Assembly (NCBI RefSeq): GCF_016802725.1
Contig: NC_052672.1
Coordinates: 4,895,249-4,959,248, forward strand
DNA: 64,000 nt
Direction: 5' to 3'
Source of the DNA: Solenopsis invicta
Lineage: Eukaryota > Arthropoda > Insecta > Hymenoptera > Formicidae
Shown here: in pieces, positions 33,801 through 43,022 of the stretch
How positions within the stretch are numbered: the stretch's first letter is position 1
Layout: every line of letters begins with the position of its first letter
The notes under the pieces: generated by a model
Databases searched by the model: none
The model's input: only the letters and a program-made list of their open reading frames with translations
What the model was told of the DNA's origin: nothing
Translations under genes and position numbers: made by a program

Positions 33801-36800
33801 GAACGCTTTTGTCTCCATTTTGCATGTCGCGTTGCATTTTGCAGAGTGCAGGATGCAGACTTCATGTAAAACGCATGCATTCAAGCCTACCGAAATTTGA
33901 ATTTCTTTGTTTATTCCATTTCTTTCTTCCTCTTGTCAGGGTGTTTACTCAAATTTTGTATAAGACGGGAGAATTCTCGAATTTTCTAAGAACACTTTAT
34001 TTAAAATTCCAGGTAAGATTGCAGAATTTTTTAATACTGCTTCAAAATATTTTTATTTCATTATTTATGCTTTTTAATGTTTTTTAATCATATATAATCA
34101 CAAAAGAGCCATTTAAGTTTTAAATATTTTTGAAAATATCATACTAAAATATGTATGTATAAACTAAATAGCACCTAACAAACTGTCCGCCAGTTCATCG
34201 GAAGTACAGTATTCGAAAGGTGATAAATCACACAATGCTAATTTAGAATGACATATTGTCGCTAACTTCTTTAACAAAAATTAATGTATACGTATATTCA
34301 TAGCAAATGAAATTCATACGTAAATTGAATGATGTGTATTATGGAACTGAAGATTGATAGTTATAATGTACATGGATACGTATTATTATTGCTAATCAAC
34401 TGTCAACATTTTGCATTAAGAAAAATAATTAAAAAATAATTTTGCCAGAAAAAGGTGAAATATAAAAATAATTCCTTGTAAGAAATTCCTTCCAAAAATC
34501 CCATGAAAATTTACCATGATTTTCAAAAAAAGAATCCTACGAAAAATCCAAGTTTTTCTTCAGGAATAAAAACCCCTGTCGGCTTTTTAATTTTTTTTTC
34601 TTTACATTTTAAATTCCACGTTTGTATTAACGTCCAACTGCGAGTTATTTCTCACGACGACGACAATACGACGATGACGACGACGATACTTTTACGATAA
34701 AGCACAACATCACGTAAGGTTACAAAGAGTTAAAGCACCCTCTTCACTCGACCTGCTATTATCAGAGAACGTGTTTTCCAGTATCGATCGAGCAACTGAC
34801 CGTAAATCTCGGCCGCAAAAGTAAAGCCAGAGTGGTAGAATTGCGGTGATTTCTGCGGAAAATTGACACGCGACCTACTTGACATTCTTCACATGACATT
34901 ATATCCTTTGAAGCGTCCGCGATCGTAAATCGAGATTTCAAAATTTTGATACACAAGTCCGTCTGCGACAATGCTTTGTCCGCTTTGTCAAGGATGACGG
35001 ATGCACCGCACAATTGTCTCGCTCTTTGATTCAAAGCGCGGAAAAACGAAGTTGTGAGGATACCGTAATTTCATTAAGAAGAGAGACGGCTTCGTCGAAA
35101 CGAGTGCCCTGCAATTATGCCCGTCCATTCGTAAAATTTCGGCCGTACCGTTTCTATTCTAGTGCAGAGCGCGGGTATTGTCTTTTGTTTGGAGCACAAT
35201 GAGCCGCGAACATAAAAGGGCAAAGGAAAAGAAGCGTCGCGGATTTTTGTTCGTATAGAGAGCAGATATTACATGCCATGGGTAAAATCGCGCTCCGTAA
35301 AAAAATGCTTCTAATTATCGCGATATACCGCCGGGATCTGCATCGTTATTAAAAAGCATTACATAATGATTTTATATAACGTACAAGCCTGCACTTCGCT
35401 CGCAATGATTTTAATAATGAAAATTGGTGTTGAGACATCAAGAGCAGCACGCATAGCGATCAGCGTTGCGCTTAGATAACTTAAAATTATCTAGATAAAG
35501 GTAAGTTAAATTACACGTAAATGTATCTGGAATAAAATAGAGATGAATTGATTTTAATTTATCTAGATAAAAAATGAAATTTTATATGGTTTCATCTAGA
35601 TAATTTTTAGACATCATCTATTGAGCGAAACAATTTAGAATATGAAAACAATACGTTTACAGTTTTATTTCTAAAGCTTTATTTCTTACAAATAAAAGTT
35701 CTTCAAATTATTTAATCTGAAAATATTCTTCTTTGGATTTAAATCAATGCGCAAATAAAAGCTGAAGTTAAAAAAATAAAAGGAATATGTAACTCACGTT
35801 ACATAATGCCTGACAAAATTTCTTATAAGAGCTTTCGAATTTATAGTTTTGGGACAATTTTTATATCGCACTGCTACTGATCTGTGCAATCTAGGTTGCA
35901 TTCTAATACGTACTATCAATAAAATCTATAGTTCACGTTACGTATAAAATTCAATACTAGCAATGAATTTTGAAAAGCAATCTTGTTGTTTGAGAAATTC
36001 TCCTGTTAGAATAAAATAGTAACTTGGAGTTTTAGACTCTGAGGACACTGTACTTCTTTCATTCTCATTATTGTTCACATTATCTCTTATCCATTAATTT
36101 AAATAACACTTCTTTTATCTAAGATGAAGATAAAGATAGCATGCATTATAATGAATTTAGGTAAAGATAAGCTAAAGCTATTTATTTAGATAATTATTTA
36201 GAAAATTTTAAATAAATAACGGCAAATATTGATAGCGATACACAGCGATAAACAGAAAATAGCATGAGCTACACGTGCAGCGCTCGTTTTATTAATTTGC
36301 CAGCTTCGAAAGATTATTTTTAAAATATCGATAATGAAGCGATATTCCTGGCCATCCTCTTTTACGAGCGGTGAGAGGAAACGAGAGAAAAATCGCGGGA
36401 CGCCCTCGTCATAGACGATACATCCGGATTGAGAAATCCGAAGGAGTGCCGCTGAGTCTTGCGAGAGTCGTCTTGTTCGTCTAACTTACCCAACATCTAT
36501 GCGTGTTCTCATACCGTTTCAGAAACGTAGGGAATACGTATAAATATCGCAGTTTGCATAATAAACGCGTCTGCAGAATAATCCAAATCATTGCATTTTC
36601 CACGGTATCTTATAAACAAACGTAATCGAATTGGAGCTGCAGTTTCCACGAGATTGAATCTCGAATGGTAATCTAAATTCTCCAGCGAAAATAAAACCGA
36701 GGAAAAACACCATATTTTTTTCGCTTGCATTCAAAAACTACGAAAAAATACAACTGTGATAATGAGTTTATCGATGGACTTATTAAAACTTTTAAATGTG

Positions 36801-39800
36801 AAAGAAATATTAAAATCATTGACGTAGAAATAAAAGTGACAGCGTCTTGAGAGAAAAAAATCTGGAAAAATACAGCAAGTAGAAAACTGAAAAAAAAAAA
36901 AGTTTTTCTCCAAAATTTCCAAGAATTTTTCGAGCTAAGACTACTTAGTCTCAAACGTCTCACAAGATGTGTGAATTCATAAAATCTTTTTACGAAATGA
37001 TGACTATTGTAACACGCGATGCATGGGCGAATCTCTTTAAATAAAGGAAAACTTGTGGTACGAGGCATTATGGGGAAACAGTGAAAATTTTCTTGTCCGA
37101 CTCTCGGCACGCAAGCTATCGCATCGAGGAGTGCCGTCACCCGATAACCGTTGCTGACCGACTTGGTCCTGTCTTAATAACAGTTTCCGAAGGCAGGAAA
37201 GCCGCGGCGATCGAGGCAGCAACGACGTGGCCATGGTACATCCGTTACACGATGACATCAGGCGCGTAGACGGACGCGTAGGCACCCGCGAGCACGCGCC
37301 TTCTTTCATCTCCGTAATAACCACCGATGTGTCATCGCGGGATCGTGCCATTGTTTCACTCGTGTCGTACAGTGGAACGGAAAAATTTGATGGCGAGAGC
37401 TGAGAGACGCGGACGCGGAAGTATCGCAAAACCTCGCCCGGCTTTTGACATTTACCACAACAATAGGGAAAGACAATGTTATATCTTTGACCAGGCTTGA
37501 CATTTTTCGTTGTGGCAAGTTTTATTTTGGTGTCTAAAAATACAAAAAACAATTTTAGAATATTCTTTCAAGTATTGACATTGATATGTATGTTTTTGTA
37601 GATTTAAATTTTGGTCAAAGGTACAACACTTTTGACGCATTTCTGATCAATATACGTGTAAAAGGTGCGCATAAAGGGGAGTTAATATCATATTTTTATT
37701 CAGAGAAAAAAGTTGTGCCAGCAACTGGAACTTTGAGGGCAAGTAGCGCCTCAACTCTGCATTGTAAAGTTAGAATAAAAATATTAAATAAGTTATATGA
37801 GAGTAAAAATAACAAATAAGTTATATGAACTATAGAAATATAATCATTCGTTAGATAACTGTAGACAAATAGCAAAACAAATTTAGACGAAAAAATTGAG
37901 TCGACTGAGATTCGAACTCGGAATCCTTCGTTCTTACTCCTTACATTTCATGATTATTTTGGCCATATATGAATATTTAATCCAATATACCTACACAAAA
38001 TAATCTCAACGAAAAATATATTATGGATAAAGTAAAGCATTGCTAAAGTATATTGCAGTAAATGATTAATTAGTTATTACATTATTATGCTTTATTAAAA
38101 AAAAAAAAAAATTGTCTAAACTAGAAAAATATAATTGTCATATTTTAAGAGTACGAAGTCTGTATAATGTAATTGAGGCTATTTCACTGTCAATTAACAG
38201 CGCACATAAATTGTTGCAGTGACTATATTTTTTTAGTATTACTTTGGTTCTTATTGCTTCGTAAAACTAACGGAAGATACATAAAATTCAGAGTTGTTAA
38301 AATTATAGTTGCTAGAATCATTTTATTTTTACTCAGTATATAAATATTTATATGTTTAACGTTTTTCTTTACATTATATAAAATTTTATATAAAATACGA
38401 GATATAAAAATTGACTTGAACGAGCTAAAATAATATAAAAACGATAGAACAATTCCATATTATTAATTCAATCTTAACAAAATTAAAATTTCCTTATATC
38501 TTTTGTCGAAACTTCACCTTGGCCTTTGCTTCTATTTTACATTTACATTGTCTTTTTTAAATATAGAAAAGAACATAAAAAAATCTTCTAAAAAAATCTT
38601 CTAAATAAAACATTGCTAAATATTATTAAAACTATATGTTATTAAATTAAAATTATAAAAGTTATTAAAAAAAATAAAAAGAAAAAAATGATGAATACAA
38701 AAAAGAAAATTATTCAATAAAATTCACAAAATTAAAAAATTAAAAATAAAAAAAAAAATAAATTTCAGTAGAGAATCTCTTCCCTTCTCCCCTTCACCCT
38801 CAGGACATCCAAATGAGTCGAAATTAAAATGAGTCAAAGAAACACCATCTTTCCCCATATTCCTTCTTCGTTGCACACTTCCGCCGCTTAAATACATTTT
38901 ACCTTGCGCAAATCAAACTATTTATCCCGTCCTCGTGATAAATAAGACCCCTCATTGGTCGACCGTCTCATAACCACGTTTAATCACATACACTTGTACA
39001 CCTCCTTAAGTCGACGGCTCGTCGCGCCATTTACAACGCTCCGCAGCGTCATTTCGTAATATCAATCGCGAGCTCGATAATTACGATCGCTTAATAACGT
39101 TTGCACAATTATCTATGCGAGCGCGTGAGCGGAAACGCCCGCGCCCCGTTTCCAAGTCGCGGACGTCGCGGCGCAAATTGACGAGAGCGTATTTCGACCC
39201 GTATTCAGTATTCACGCTCGCGGGAGCGACTAACTAACGATCGTTAATGACCGTTTCGCGCGGTGATTAAGGAAATTTCTCCCGGTCAGGCGCGATATCG
39301 GGCCTTGGTTCATTTCATAAGTAATAACACCGACTTTCCGCGATTTTCGGCTACGAAAACGAAGGGGAGGTCAGTAGAAGAGCGCGCGAGAGTAATCCGT
39401 TCTCTCGTAGTCTCGCGCAGTCTCGAGGAGACGGCGCGCGATCCTCCCCCTTTTGCTGCAATTAACGGTCCCTCAACAATCCTCGATAACGATCGCGTGG
39501 ATTCACTTTGTCCCATTCTGTTAACGGGGCCGCGAGGCTTATGATTTATTCGTTGTCACTGCGACATCTCGGACCGAGTAATTGTTTGTCGCTATTACGG
39601 GGTAATATGGGAAAGTAGCGGTAGGTACATATAATTGATAATTATTAAGATATGAGCATGTTGTGAATACCTAAGAGAAAAGTACTTTCCGCAAACGTAA
39701 TTTACTTCATTCCTATATGGCGCTCTAATAAATAAGTATAACGGATTTTCTCTATAATCAAGAAGAATCCGTGAATTTCATAAGGAGCTGCCTGCAAAAT

Positions 39801-42800
39801 TTAGAAAGATTTACAAATAACTGGAAAACCAGGGTTTTCGGGGGTGGGCTTACGGAGTTTTATTGAGTTGGACTCACAGTTAAAAAAATCATCTATAAAA
39901 ACTAATCTAATAAAATCTTTTTTTTTTTCAATTTTTCAGAAAATTAAAAAAATAGTGTAATTTATTTATTTATTTTTTTAATTTTCATAGTCCTTTAAAT
40001 ACTAATCATAATTAAAAATTCAATTTTTTATTATTTTTTAGCAAATTTACGAAAAAAATTACTATACGTGACGAATATTTTGAGACTTCATACACGAATG
40101 AAATTATTTTTTCTCAAAAAATGAATTGAATAAAAAATGATTGAATCCAAGACTGATCAATTTGTTGCAGAATGCACCTCGTATATAATAGATAAATGTG
40201 CATCTATTATATTAATTAATAAATTAAATTGAAATTAATTGATAATAGAATTATTAATTAAACAGCGACTTTTATTAATCGTTGGTGGATTATGAAGAAA
40301 AAACGCATAAAACCTGAAAAACTCGATAAAATTAAAAAAAAACTCTCTGGAGTCCTCTAAACACAAAAATCCGATTTTCTCAAATCCTAGGAGTAAAATG
40401 ATTAGAAAAGTACTTCGCGTATTATTTAAATTATCTAGACTATTTAGAGATACGAACGAGCTGGGTGACGAGGACAAAAATTCGGTTCCGCTTAAGTCGT
40501 CGAAAATTCTGGCATTCGTTTCAGAATGCGGACAATGTTTGCTCCTCTTGTGTCTCCTTCTCCTCCTCGGAGTATCGCAAATAGCTCCGGCTCGCCGGTA
40601 ATGCAACGAAACGTTACGAGCAAGAAAACGCGTCTCCTCTTAACATCGAAAGCGAGTCGATGATCACGTAAAACGTAAAATCTTCACGTCGTGGTTCACT
40701 GGGTTCGCCAGTGGAACACGAGACTTATGCAAACGAACGACCGCCCGCGACCTTTTCGTGAAGCGCTCGGATCTCGATCCCGTTGATCGACATGATTTTC
40801 CTGGTGCGCACGATAGAACGGTATAAAATCACATTCGCTCAAAGCGCGCAAATGTTTTCTCCCAAAGAAATGTAAAAAAAAAACTAAAAAAACCTTGAAA
40901 AAAAAATCTATATTTTATCCAAAATAATTTCTAATAATTCTATCAATTTTTTTATCATTTCAGTGAAAATTAATACAAATGTTTAGATATTTTCTCCTTC
41001 GGTATACGCTTGTCCGAAAAAAATTTATTTTCAATTAAATATAATATTTCATTTAAAAATTAATAAATAAGCAATTTATAATGAAAGCACATTACTAAAA
41101 CACTTTTGAATAAAAATCACTCATTACTACGGCGTCATGCAACAATTCGCGGGGATTTGCGGTATTCCCGATTGTGCTCGTTGAATCTCTCGCAGGAAGA
41201 GGAAGCAGCGGACGACGCGACACAGCCGAGCCGGAAGCAATAGTTAACCGACCGTCAAGCCCTTCCTATTCTTTGCCGTATGAAAAATGATGGGACGTAA
41301 CAGCATTAACAGCCAAGTGCCCTCGATAACGGGCTTTTATTTTTGTACCTGTGCGATTATACGGTGGCGATTCATCGGGATAGAACAGCGATAAAAAGAG
41401 GAGTGTCTCGGCCAGTCTTTTGTATCGTCGGCAGATAGAATTTGACGACCGTAACAACAGAGTTTTTTTTTTAATCTTCGTGTTCTATTCGAGTCTATTG
41501 GACGTATTTTACCAAAATGTATTCTATTTTCTTATTAATATTTTATTCAAAACTTTTTCCTCTGACATTTTTGATGAAAATCTCGTATATTAATGTAAGA
41601 TCTTTTTTCGGCAAAATTGTTTTTTACTTTTTAGAGTTTGTTTTTATCATATTGACCCAAACGACAGATGATACTAGAAATTCAAATGGGGCAATGCGAT
41701 TAAAGAGATCCTCCAGTCTTTTCATATAAGAATTTTATGAAATTTTGAGAATAAATTTATAATTAATATATTTCTGTATTTTTTAAATTTCTAGTTTTTT
41801 TAACTTAAAATATAACTTTCTAAAATAGTATTCAGTCTTATGGAAAGAAAAGTTTCAATCGTAAAGAAAATATAAGAATTTTGAAAAATTATATAAGAAA
41901 GAATGAAGTTTAAAGACTACTTATTTTGGAATTACAAAAATGAAGTTTCACCATGTTATTTTCGTGACAGTATGAAAAATGATCGTAAATTATACAATTA
42001 CTTTGAAAGAGTGTTGGTTCTACAATACCAGTTAAAAGTTATCGAAATTTAAAAACTGCAGGATTCTCAAGTTTATTCTTTTTCTTTCTAGTCAACGACA
42101 AAAACTTTAATCGTGAACACCCGAACTTTGATACCAACAATACAACAAAAAATTTGGCTTATAATGATTTATGCAATAAAAATATCGTTTGCTGCAGTTT
42201 TAAATAAATAACTTTTAAATAAGAGTAAGTAGATTCAAATGAATTTGTGCATGAATTAAGTATTCATTCAATAGAGATTTATTAATAAGTAAAAATTCTA
42301 ATTTAATTCGTAATAGTACTTTTTAATCAAAATTGCAAATAAGCACTAAACGCGATTTTACATAAGAATCAAAAAGTGAACGAAAAATTAAATAACTTTT
42401 AAATCAATAAGAGAATTATACTCAAATTTTAGACAGACACTCAAACATAATAATAGAATAATCTACGAAATTTTTATATTTTTGGTAATGTTTTGAGACG
42501 TACATCCTTAAACATCATATTAATGAAAGTGTGGCAAAGTTTTTTTTTTACATTTAAACAACAGTTATAAATAACTCTCTTTCAATTTTTTTGACATCAA
42601 TATTATAAAGAAAATATCAATAAATAACAAATTATAATTTTTTTGCTTAAATTTTGTTAATTATTTAAAAGATGGCTAATGCCAAAAATTCCTTTGTTAA
42701 AAGATATATATAAATAAAAAACCAATTAACTCTCTTTTATCTTTTTAAACTGGAGGACTTCCTTAAATATTGGAAAAGAATATATTGTTCTACTTGCCTT

Positions 42801-43022
42801 GAGATAAGACCCATAATACTTGGTGACGTATGGGCTGTCACACTGCGACAGAACCATAATCTCCTGTTGTATGTCCTCGATCTCATCTTCCGCCTCTTCA
42901 AGATCGATAATCTTGATGGCAACAACTTGCTGGGTCCTATTATCAATACCCTTAAAAACCTCGCCGAAGCTACCCTTCCCAATTCGTTCCTGTTTTGTAA
43001 ATATCAGCTCAGGGTCCACCTT
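21613..43022 (-). CDS. GckIII: GckIII-type Ser/Thr kinase (STK24/25/26 orthologue), 8 coding exons, 5' end missing
   Basis: Coding join on the minus strand: 43022-42798, 30252-30087, 28484-28327, 24567-24382, 23083-22938, 22690-22411, 22324-21959, 21840-21613 (stop TAA). It gives 584 codons numbered from the first visible residue. The kinase domain spans about residues 8-258: glycine loop GKGSFGEV, Lys37 in VAIK, Glu54, HRDIKAAN with Asp128, DFG Asp146, activation loop NTFVGTPFW, APE, DIWSLG. An acidic tail, a proline/basic RE-RD-rich linker and a C-terminal helical segment follow. The family acts in STRIPAK and CCM3 complexes controlling cell polarity, Golgi and tube morphology. Conservation with fly and human members is very high in the kinase half. 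No ATG precedes exon 43022-42798 in frame, and a good acceptor (TTTCTCTGTTGCAG) sits there, so the start codon is in an unseen upstream exon. Assignment to GckIII is secure; the exact C-terminus is less so. Confidence 0.93.
21959..22324 (-). CDS. GckIII: GckIII coding exon: RE/RD-rich linker and start of C-terminal helices
   Basis: The exon encodes 122 residues after acceptor TCTCTTTTGTAG. A PPPP stretch leads into a charged repeat of Arg-Glu and Arg-Asp pairs, typical of flexible linkers. The exon then reaches SVALSGVVFPLLSE, which aligns with the STIISPLFAE-type start of the CCM3-binding segment in vertebrate members. The donor is GAG/GTACTA in phase 0; reading through it meets a stop two codons later. 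The RE/RD block is longer than in vertebrate STK24. Confidence 0.9.
22411..22690 (-). CDS. GckIII: GckIII coding exon: regulatory linker
   Basis: The phase-2 acceptor GGTGTTCAG opens SEESKQDSDMDEPWIMTVKG. The DEPWIMTV segment matches the DWIFTI-type motif that follows the acidic tail in STK24-like kinases. The rest is a low-complexity Ser/Asn/His/Pro linker (THTNHRSSNHSQPNKPHANG) ending AKHAP at a GTACGT donor. It contributes 94 codons. Confidence 0.93.
22938..23083 (-). CDS. GckIII: GckIII coding exon: end of kinase domain and acidic tail
   Basis: The exon starts RPTAKELLKFQFI (subdomain XI arginine) and continues through YLIDLIDRYKKWK, the helix that closes GCK-III kinase domains. It ends in the acidic run SEESETESENSD. 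The acceptor is GTCTGTGCAG in phase 0 and the donor TC/GTGAGT in phase 2. Confidence 0.95.
23426..23583. mobile_element. Nested 158-bp palindromic MITE
   Basis: TTAGAGATACTGTTTAAAGG at the left and its inverse (reverse complement TTAGAGATACCTTACAGGTG) at the right. TTTCTAGCAAG and CACAAATCGACACAG have inverse partners in the other arm. Confidence 0.65.
24012..24041 (+). other. Second hammerhead-like core in GckIII intron 4
   Basis: CTGAAGA (24012-24018, fitting CUGANGA), a stem G-A-ATCC ... GGAT-C with a G-C base pair next to the core, then GAAAC (24037-24041). It lies antisense to the kinase gene. Flanking stem I/III pairing is not evident, so it may be a decayed Penelope-type ribozyme. Confidence 0.35.
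24382..24567 (-). CDS. GckIII: GckIII coding exon: subdomains IX-XI
   Basis: The exon encodes 62 residues from ADIWSLGITAIELAKGEPP to ACLNKDPEN. It includes the DxWSxG motif of the C-lobe and the substrate-facing NSELHPMRVLF helix. The acceptor is GTCTCACAG and the donor AAC/GTGAGT, both phase 0. The preceding 3.8-kb intron houses an LTR retrotransposon and a MITE. Confidence 0.95.
24568..25724. other. Intron 3, distal part: AT-rich, nothing recognised
   Basis: Long A and T runs, no repeat or frame with a recognisable signature. Confidence 0.5.
25729..25930 (+). repeat. 5' LTR
   Basis: Starts TGTTAGGACCGAGCGAGG, contains GTCTGAGAGACAGTTGACGA and GAGTGTTTGCCGG shared with the 3' LTR. It is about 50 bp shorter through small deletions. 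Confidence 0.8.
26175..26196 (+). repeat. (CAG)n microsatellite inside the LTR element
   Basis: Seven uninterrupted CAG units followed by CAACAG. Confidence 0.85.
27516..27766 (+). repeat. 3' LTR
   Basis: TGTTACGACCGAG ... GTAACA with short terminal inverse TGTTACG/CGTAACA, preceded by the polypurine tract. Contains ATTAAAG before the AGTTCTGTGTTTTC segment, a possible polyadenylation signal. Confidence 0.82.
27895..28043. mobile_element. 149-bp palindromic MITE copy A
   Basis: TACAGGGTGTTCGATAATGG at the left and the inverse (TACAGAGTGTTCGATAATAG) at the right, each then TTGTCC. An inner palindrome TTTTACCATAGGAGCA/TGCTCCTATGGTAAAA encloses a core shared with 53963-54113. It lies in GckIII intron 3. 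Confidence 0.88.
28327..28484 (-). CDS. GckIII: GckIII coding exon: DFG, activation loop, APE
   Basis: The exon completes HRDIK-AANVLLSE, then carries the Mg-binding DFG (KLADFGVAGQ), the activation loop KRNTFVGTPFWMAPE with the regulatory Thr of NTFVG (residue 162), and ends at SAYDSK. The acceptor TCTTGTAG is phase 1 and the donor AAG/GTAACT is phase 0. About 45-75 bp 5' of it (higher coordinates) begins a mariner transposase relic. Confidence 0.95.
28530..29070 (+). pseudogene. mariner transposase relic, 5'-truncated
   Basis: Plus-strand translation gives QQLDNLK, then after a one-base shift KKRPIRINRKRVIFHHDK, VHIAKQTLRKLKDELK-stop, PYSPNIASRD and, further on, RGIHILPKR. These match in order the second catalytic Asp (FHHD, codon at 28651), the PYSPD-P-SD segment and the C-terminal GIxxLPERW of mariner (DD34D) transposases. 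Stops (TGA at 28711 replacing the usual Trp), frameshifts and loss of the whole N-terminal half mark it as dead. GGTACAAATTTTTGCAC near 29043 resembles a mariner 3' end. It lies in intron 2, antisense to the kinase, beginning just outside exon 28327-28484. Confidence 0.75.
29071..30086. other. Intron 2 remainder, AT-rich
   Basis: (ATT)n at about 29902-29923; otherwise no recognisable content. Confidence 0.5.
30087..30252 (-). CDS. GckIII: GckIII coding exon: hinge to catalytic loop
   Basis: The exon encodes GTKLWIIMEYLGGGSALDL through LHSERKLHRDIK (55 residues plus one base). It holds the hinge and GGGSALDL segment, and the catalytic-loop His-Arg-Asp (Asp128). The acceptor is CGCTCGACAG and the donor is G/GTACGT in phase 1. 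It is flanked 5' by the 12.5-kb intron 1 and 3' by a 1.6-kb intron. Confidence 0.95.
30338..30774. repeat. Pair of inverted MITE-like repeats, CACAGGCAATAGGAA ends
   Basis: 30338-30477 is bounded by CACGGGCAACAGGAA and, inverted, CACAGGCAATAGGAAACGG. A degenerate inverted relative ends at about 30774 (CACAGACAATAGGAATGGG in reverse complement) and shares CCAATCAGAA. It lies in intron 1, directly beyond the exon 30087-30252 acceptor. Confidence 0.45.
30775..35450. other. Intron 1: GC-rich island then AT-rich sequence, no gene recognised
   Basis: 30775-33250 and 33480-33720 are CpG-rich, apparently single-copy. Frames such as 32325-32666 have no domain. A CGACGATGACGACGACGA repeat lies at about 34666-34684. 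Intronic enhancers are possible but nothing in the sequence proves it. Confidence 0.4.
35465..36200. repeat. TTATCTAGATAA-motif cluster
   Basis: The palindrome TTATCTAGATAA occurs twice, with further partial copies (TCATCTAGATAA, TTTATCTAAGAT, TTTAGATAATTATTTAG) at both ends of about 730 bp, suggesting subterminal repeats of a DNA transposon relic. Confidence 0.4.
36755..36950. repeat. Dispersed repeat, partner at 11440-11650
   Basis: Shared in the same order: ATTAAAATCATTGA, GGAAAAATAC and AAATTTCCAAGAATTTTT followed by CGAG.TAAGA. Confidence 0.5.
36951..39839. other. Intron 1, no gene recognised
   Basis: A GC-rich patch at 37080-37470 carries a 171-codon minus frame without domain or conserved motif. 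37800-38800 is very AT-rich, and 38900-39620 is CpG-rich single-copy sequence. Confidence 0.4.
39840..40330. repeat. Dispersed repeat, inverted partner at 55095-55420
   Basis: The reverse complement reads TTTATGCGTTTTTTCTTCAT, TTAATTAATAATTCTATTAT and TTTTTTATTCAATTCATTTT in the order found at 55158-55330. Confidence 0.45.
40331..42797. other. Intron 1, donor-proximal part
   Basis: CpG-rich at 40400-40860 and 41130-41460, otherwise AT-rich. No gene or clear repeat. Confidence 0.45.
42792..42797 (-). other. GckIII: Non-canonical GC 5' splice site (AAG/GCAAGT)
   Basis: On the minus strand, exon sequence CTCAAG is followed by GCAAGT. Apart from the C at intron position 2 this is the best U1-complementary donor, which is the usual context of known GC-AG introns. 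The intron ends at 30253 in a normal CAG. Frame continuity across the join in a highly conserved protein segment supports it. Confidence 0.85.
42798..43022 (-). CDS. GckIII: GckIII first visible coding exon: glycine loop to subdomain IV
   Basis: The exon encodes 75 residues starting KVDPELIFTKQERIGKG and ending YYGSYLK. It carries the ATP loop GKGSFGEV, the VAIK lysine (residue 37), the EDEIEDIQQEI helix and the CDSPYVTKYYGSYLK segment. It starts after a clear acceptor (TTTCTCTGTTGCAG) in phase 0, so the leading Met must come from another exon; the codon just upstream in frame is TTG inside the intron. The 3' end is AAG followed by GCAAGT, a GC donor. The nearest GT (AAGGCAA/GT) would shift the frame relative to exon 2, whereas GC keeps SYLK joined to GTKLW exactly as in the family. 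Confidence 0.93.

Noticed and set aside
37037..37552. 171-codon minus-strand open frame
   Set aside because: Longest uninterrupted frame outside the kinase, but no domain, composition shifts midway, and a frame of this length is expected by chance in 64 kb with GC-rich patches.
37890..37925. tRNA B-box-like GAGTTCGAATCTC on the minus strand
   Set aside because: No A box at the right spacing and no cloverleaf; at most a decayed tRNA-derived SINE.
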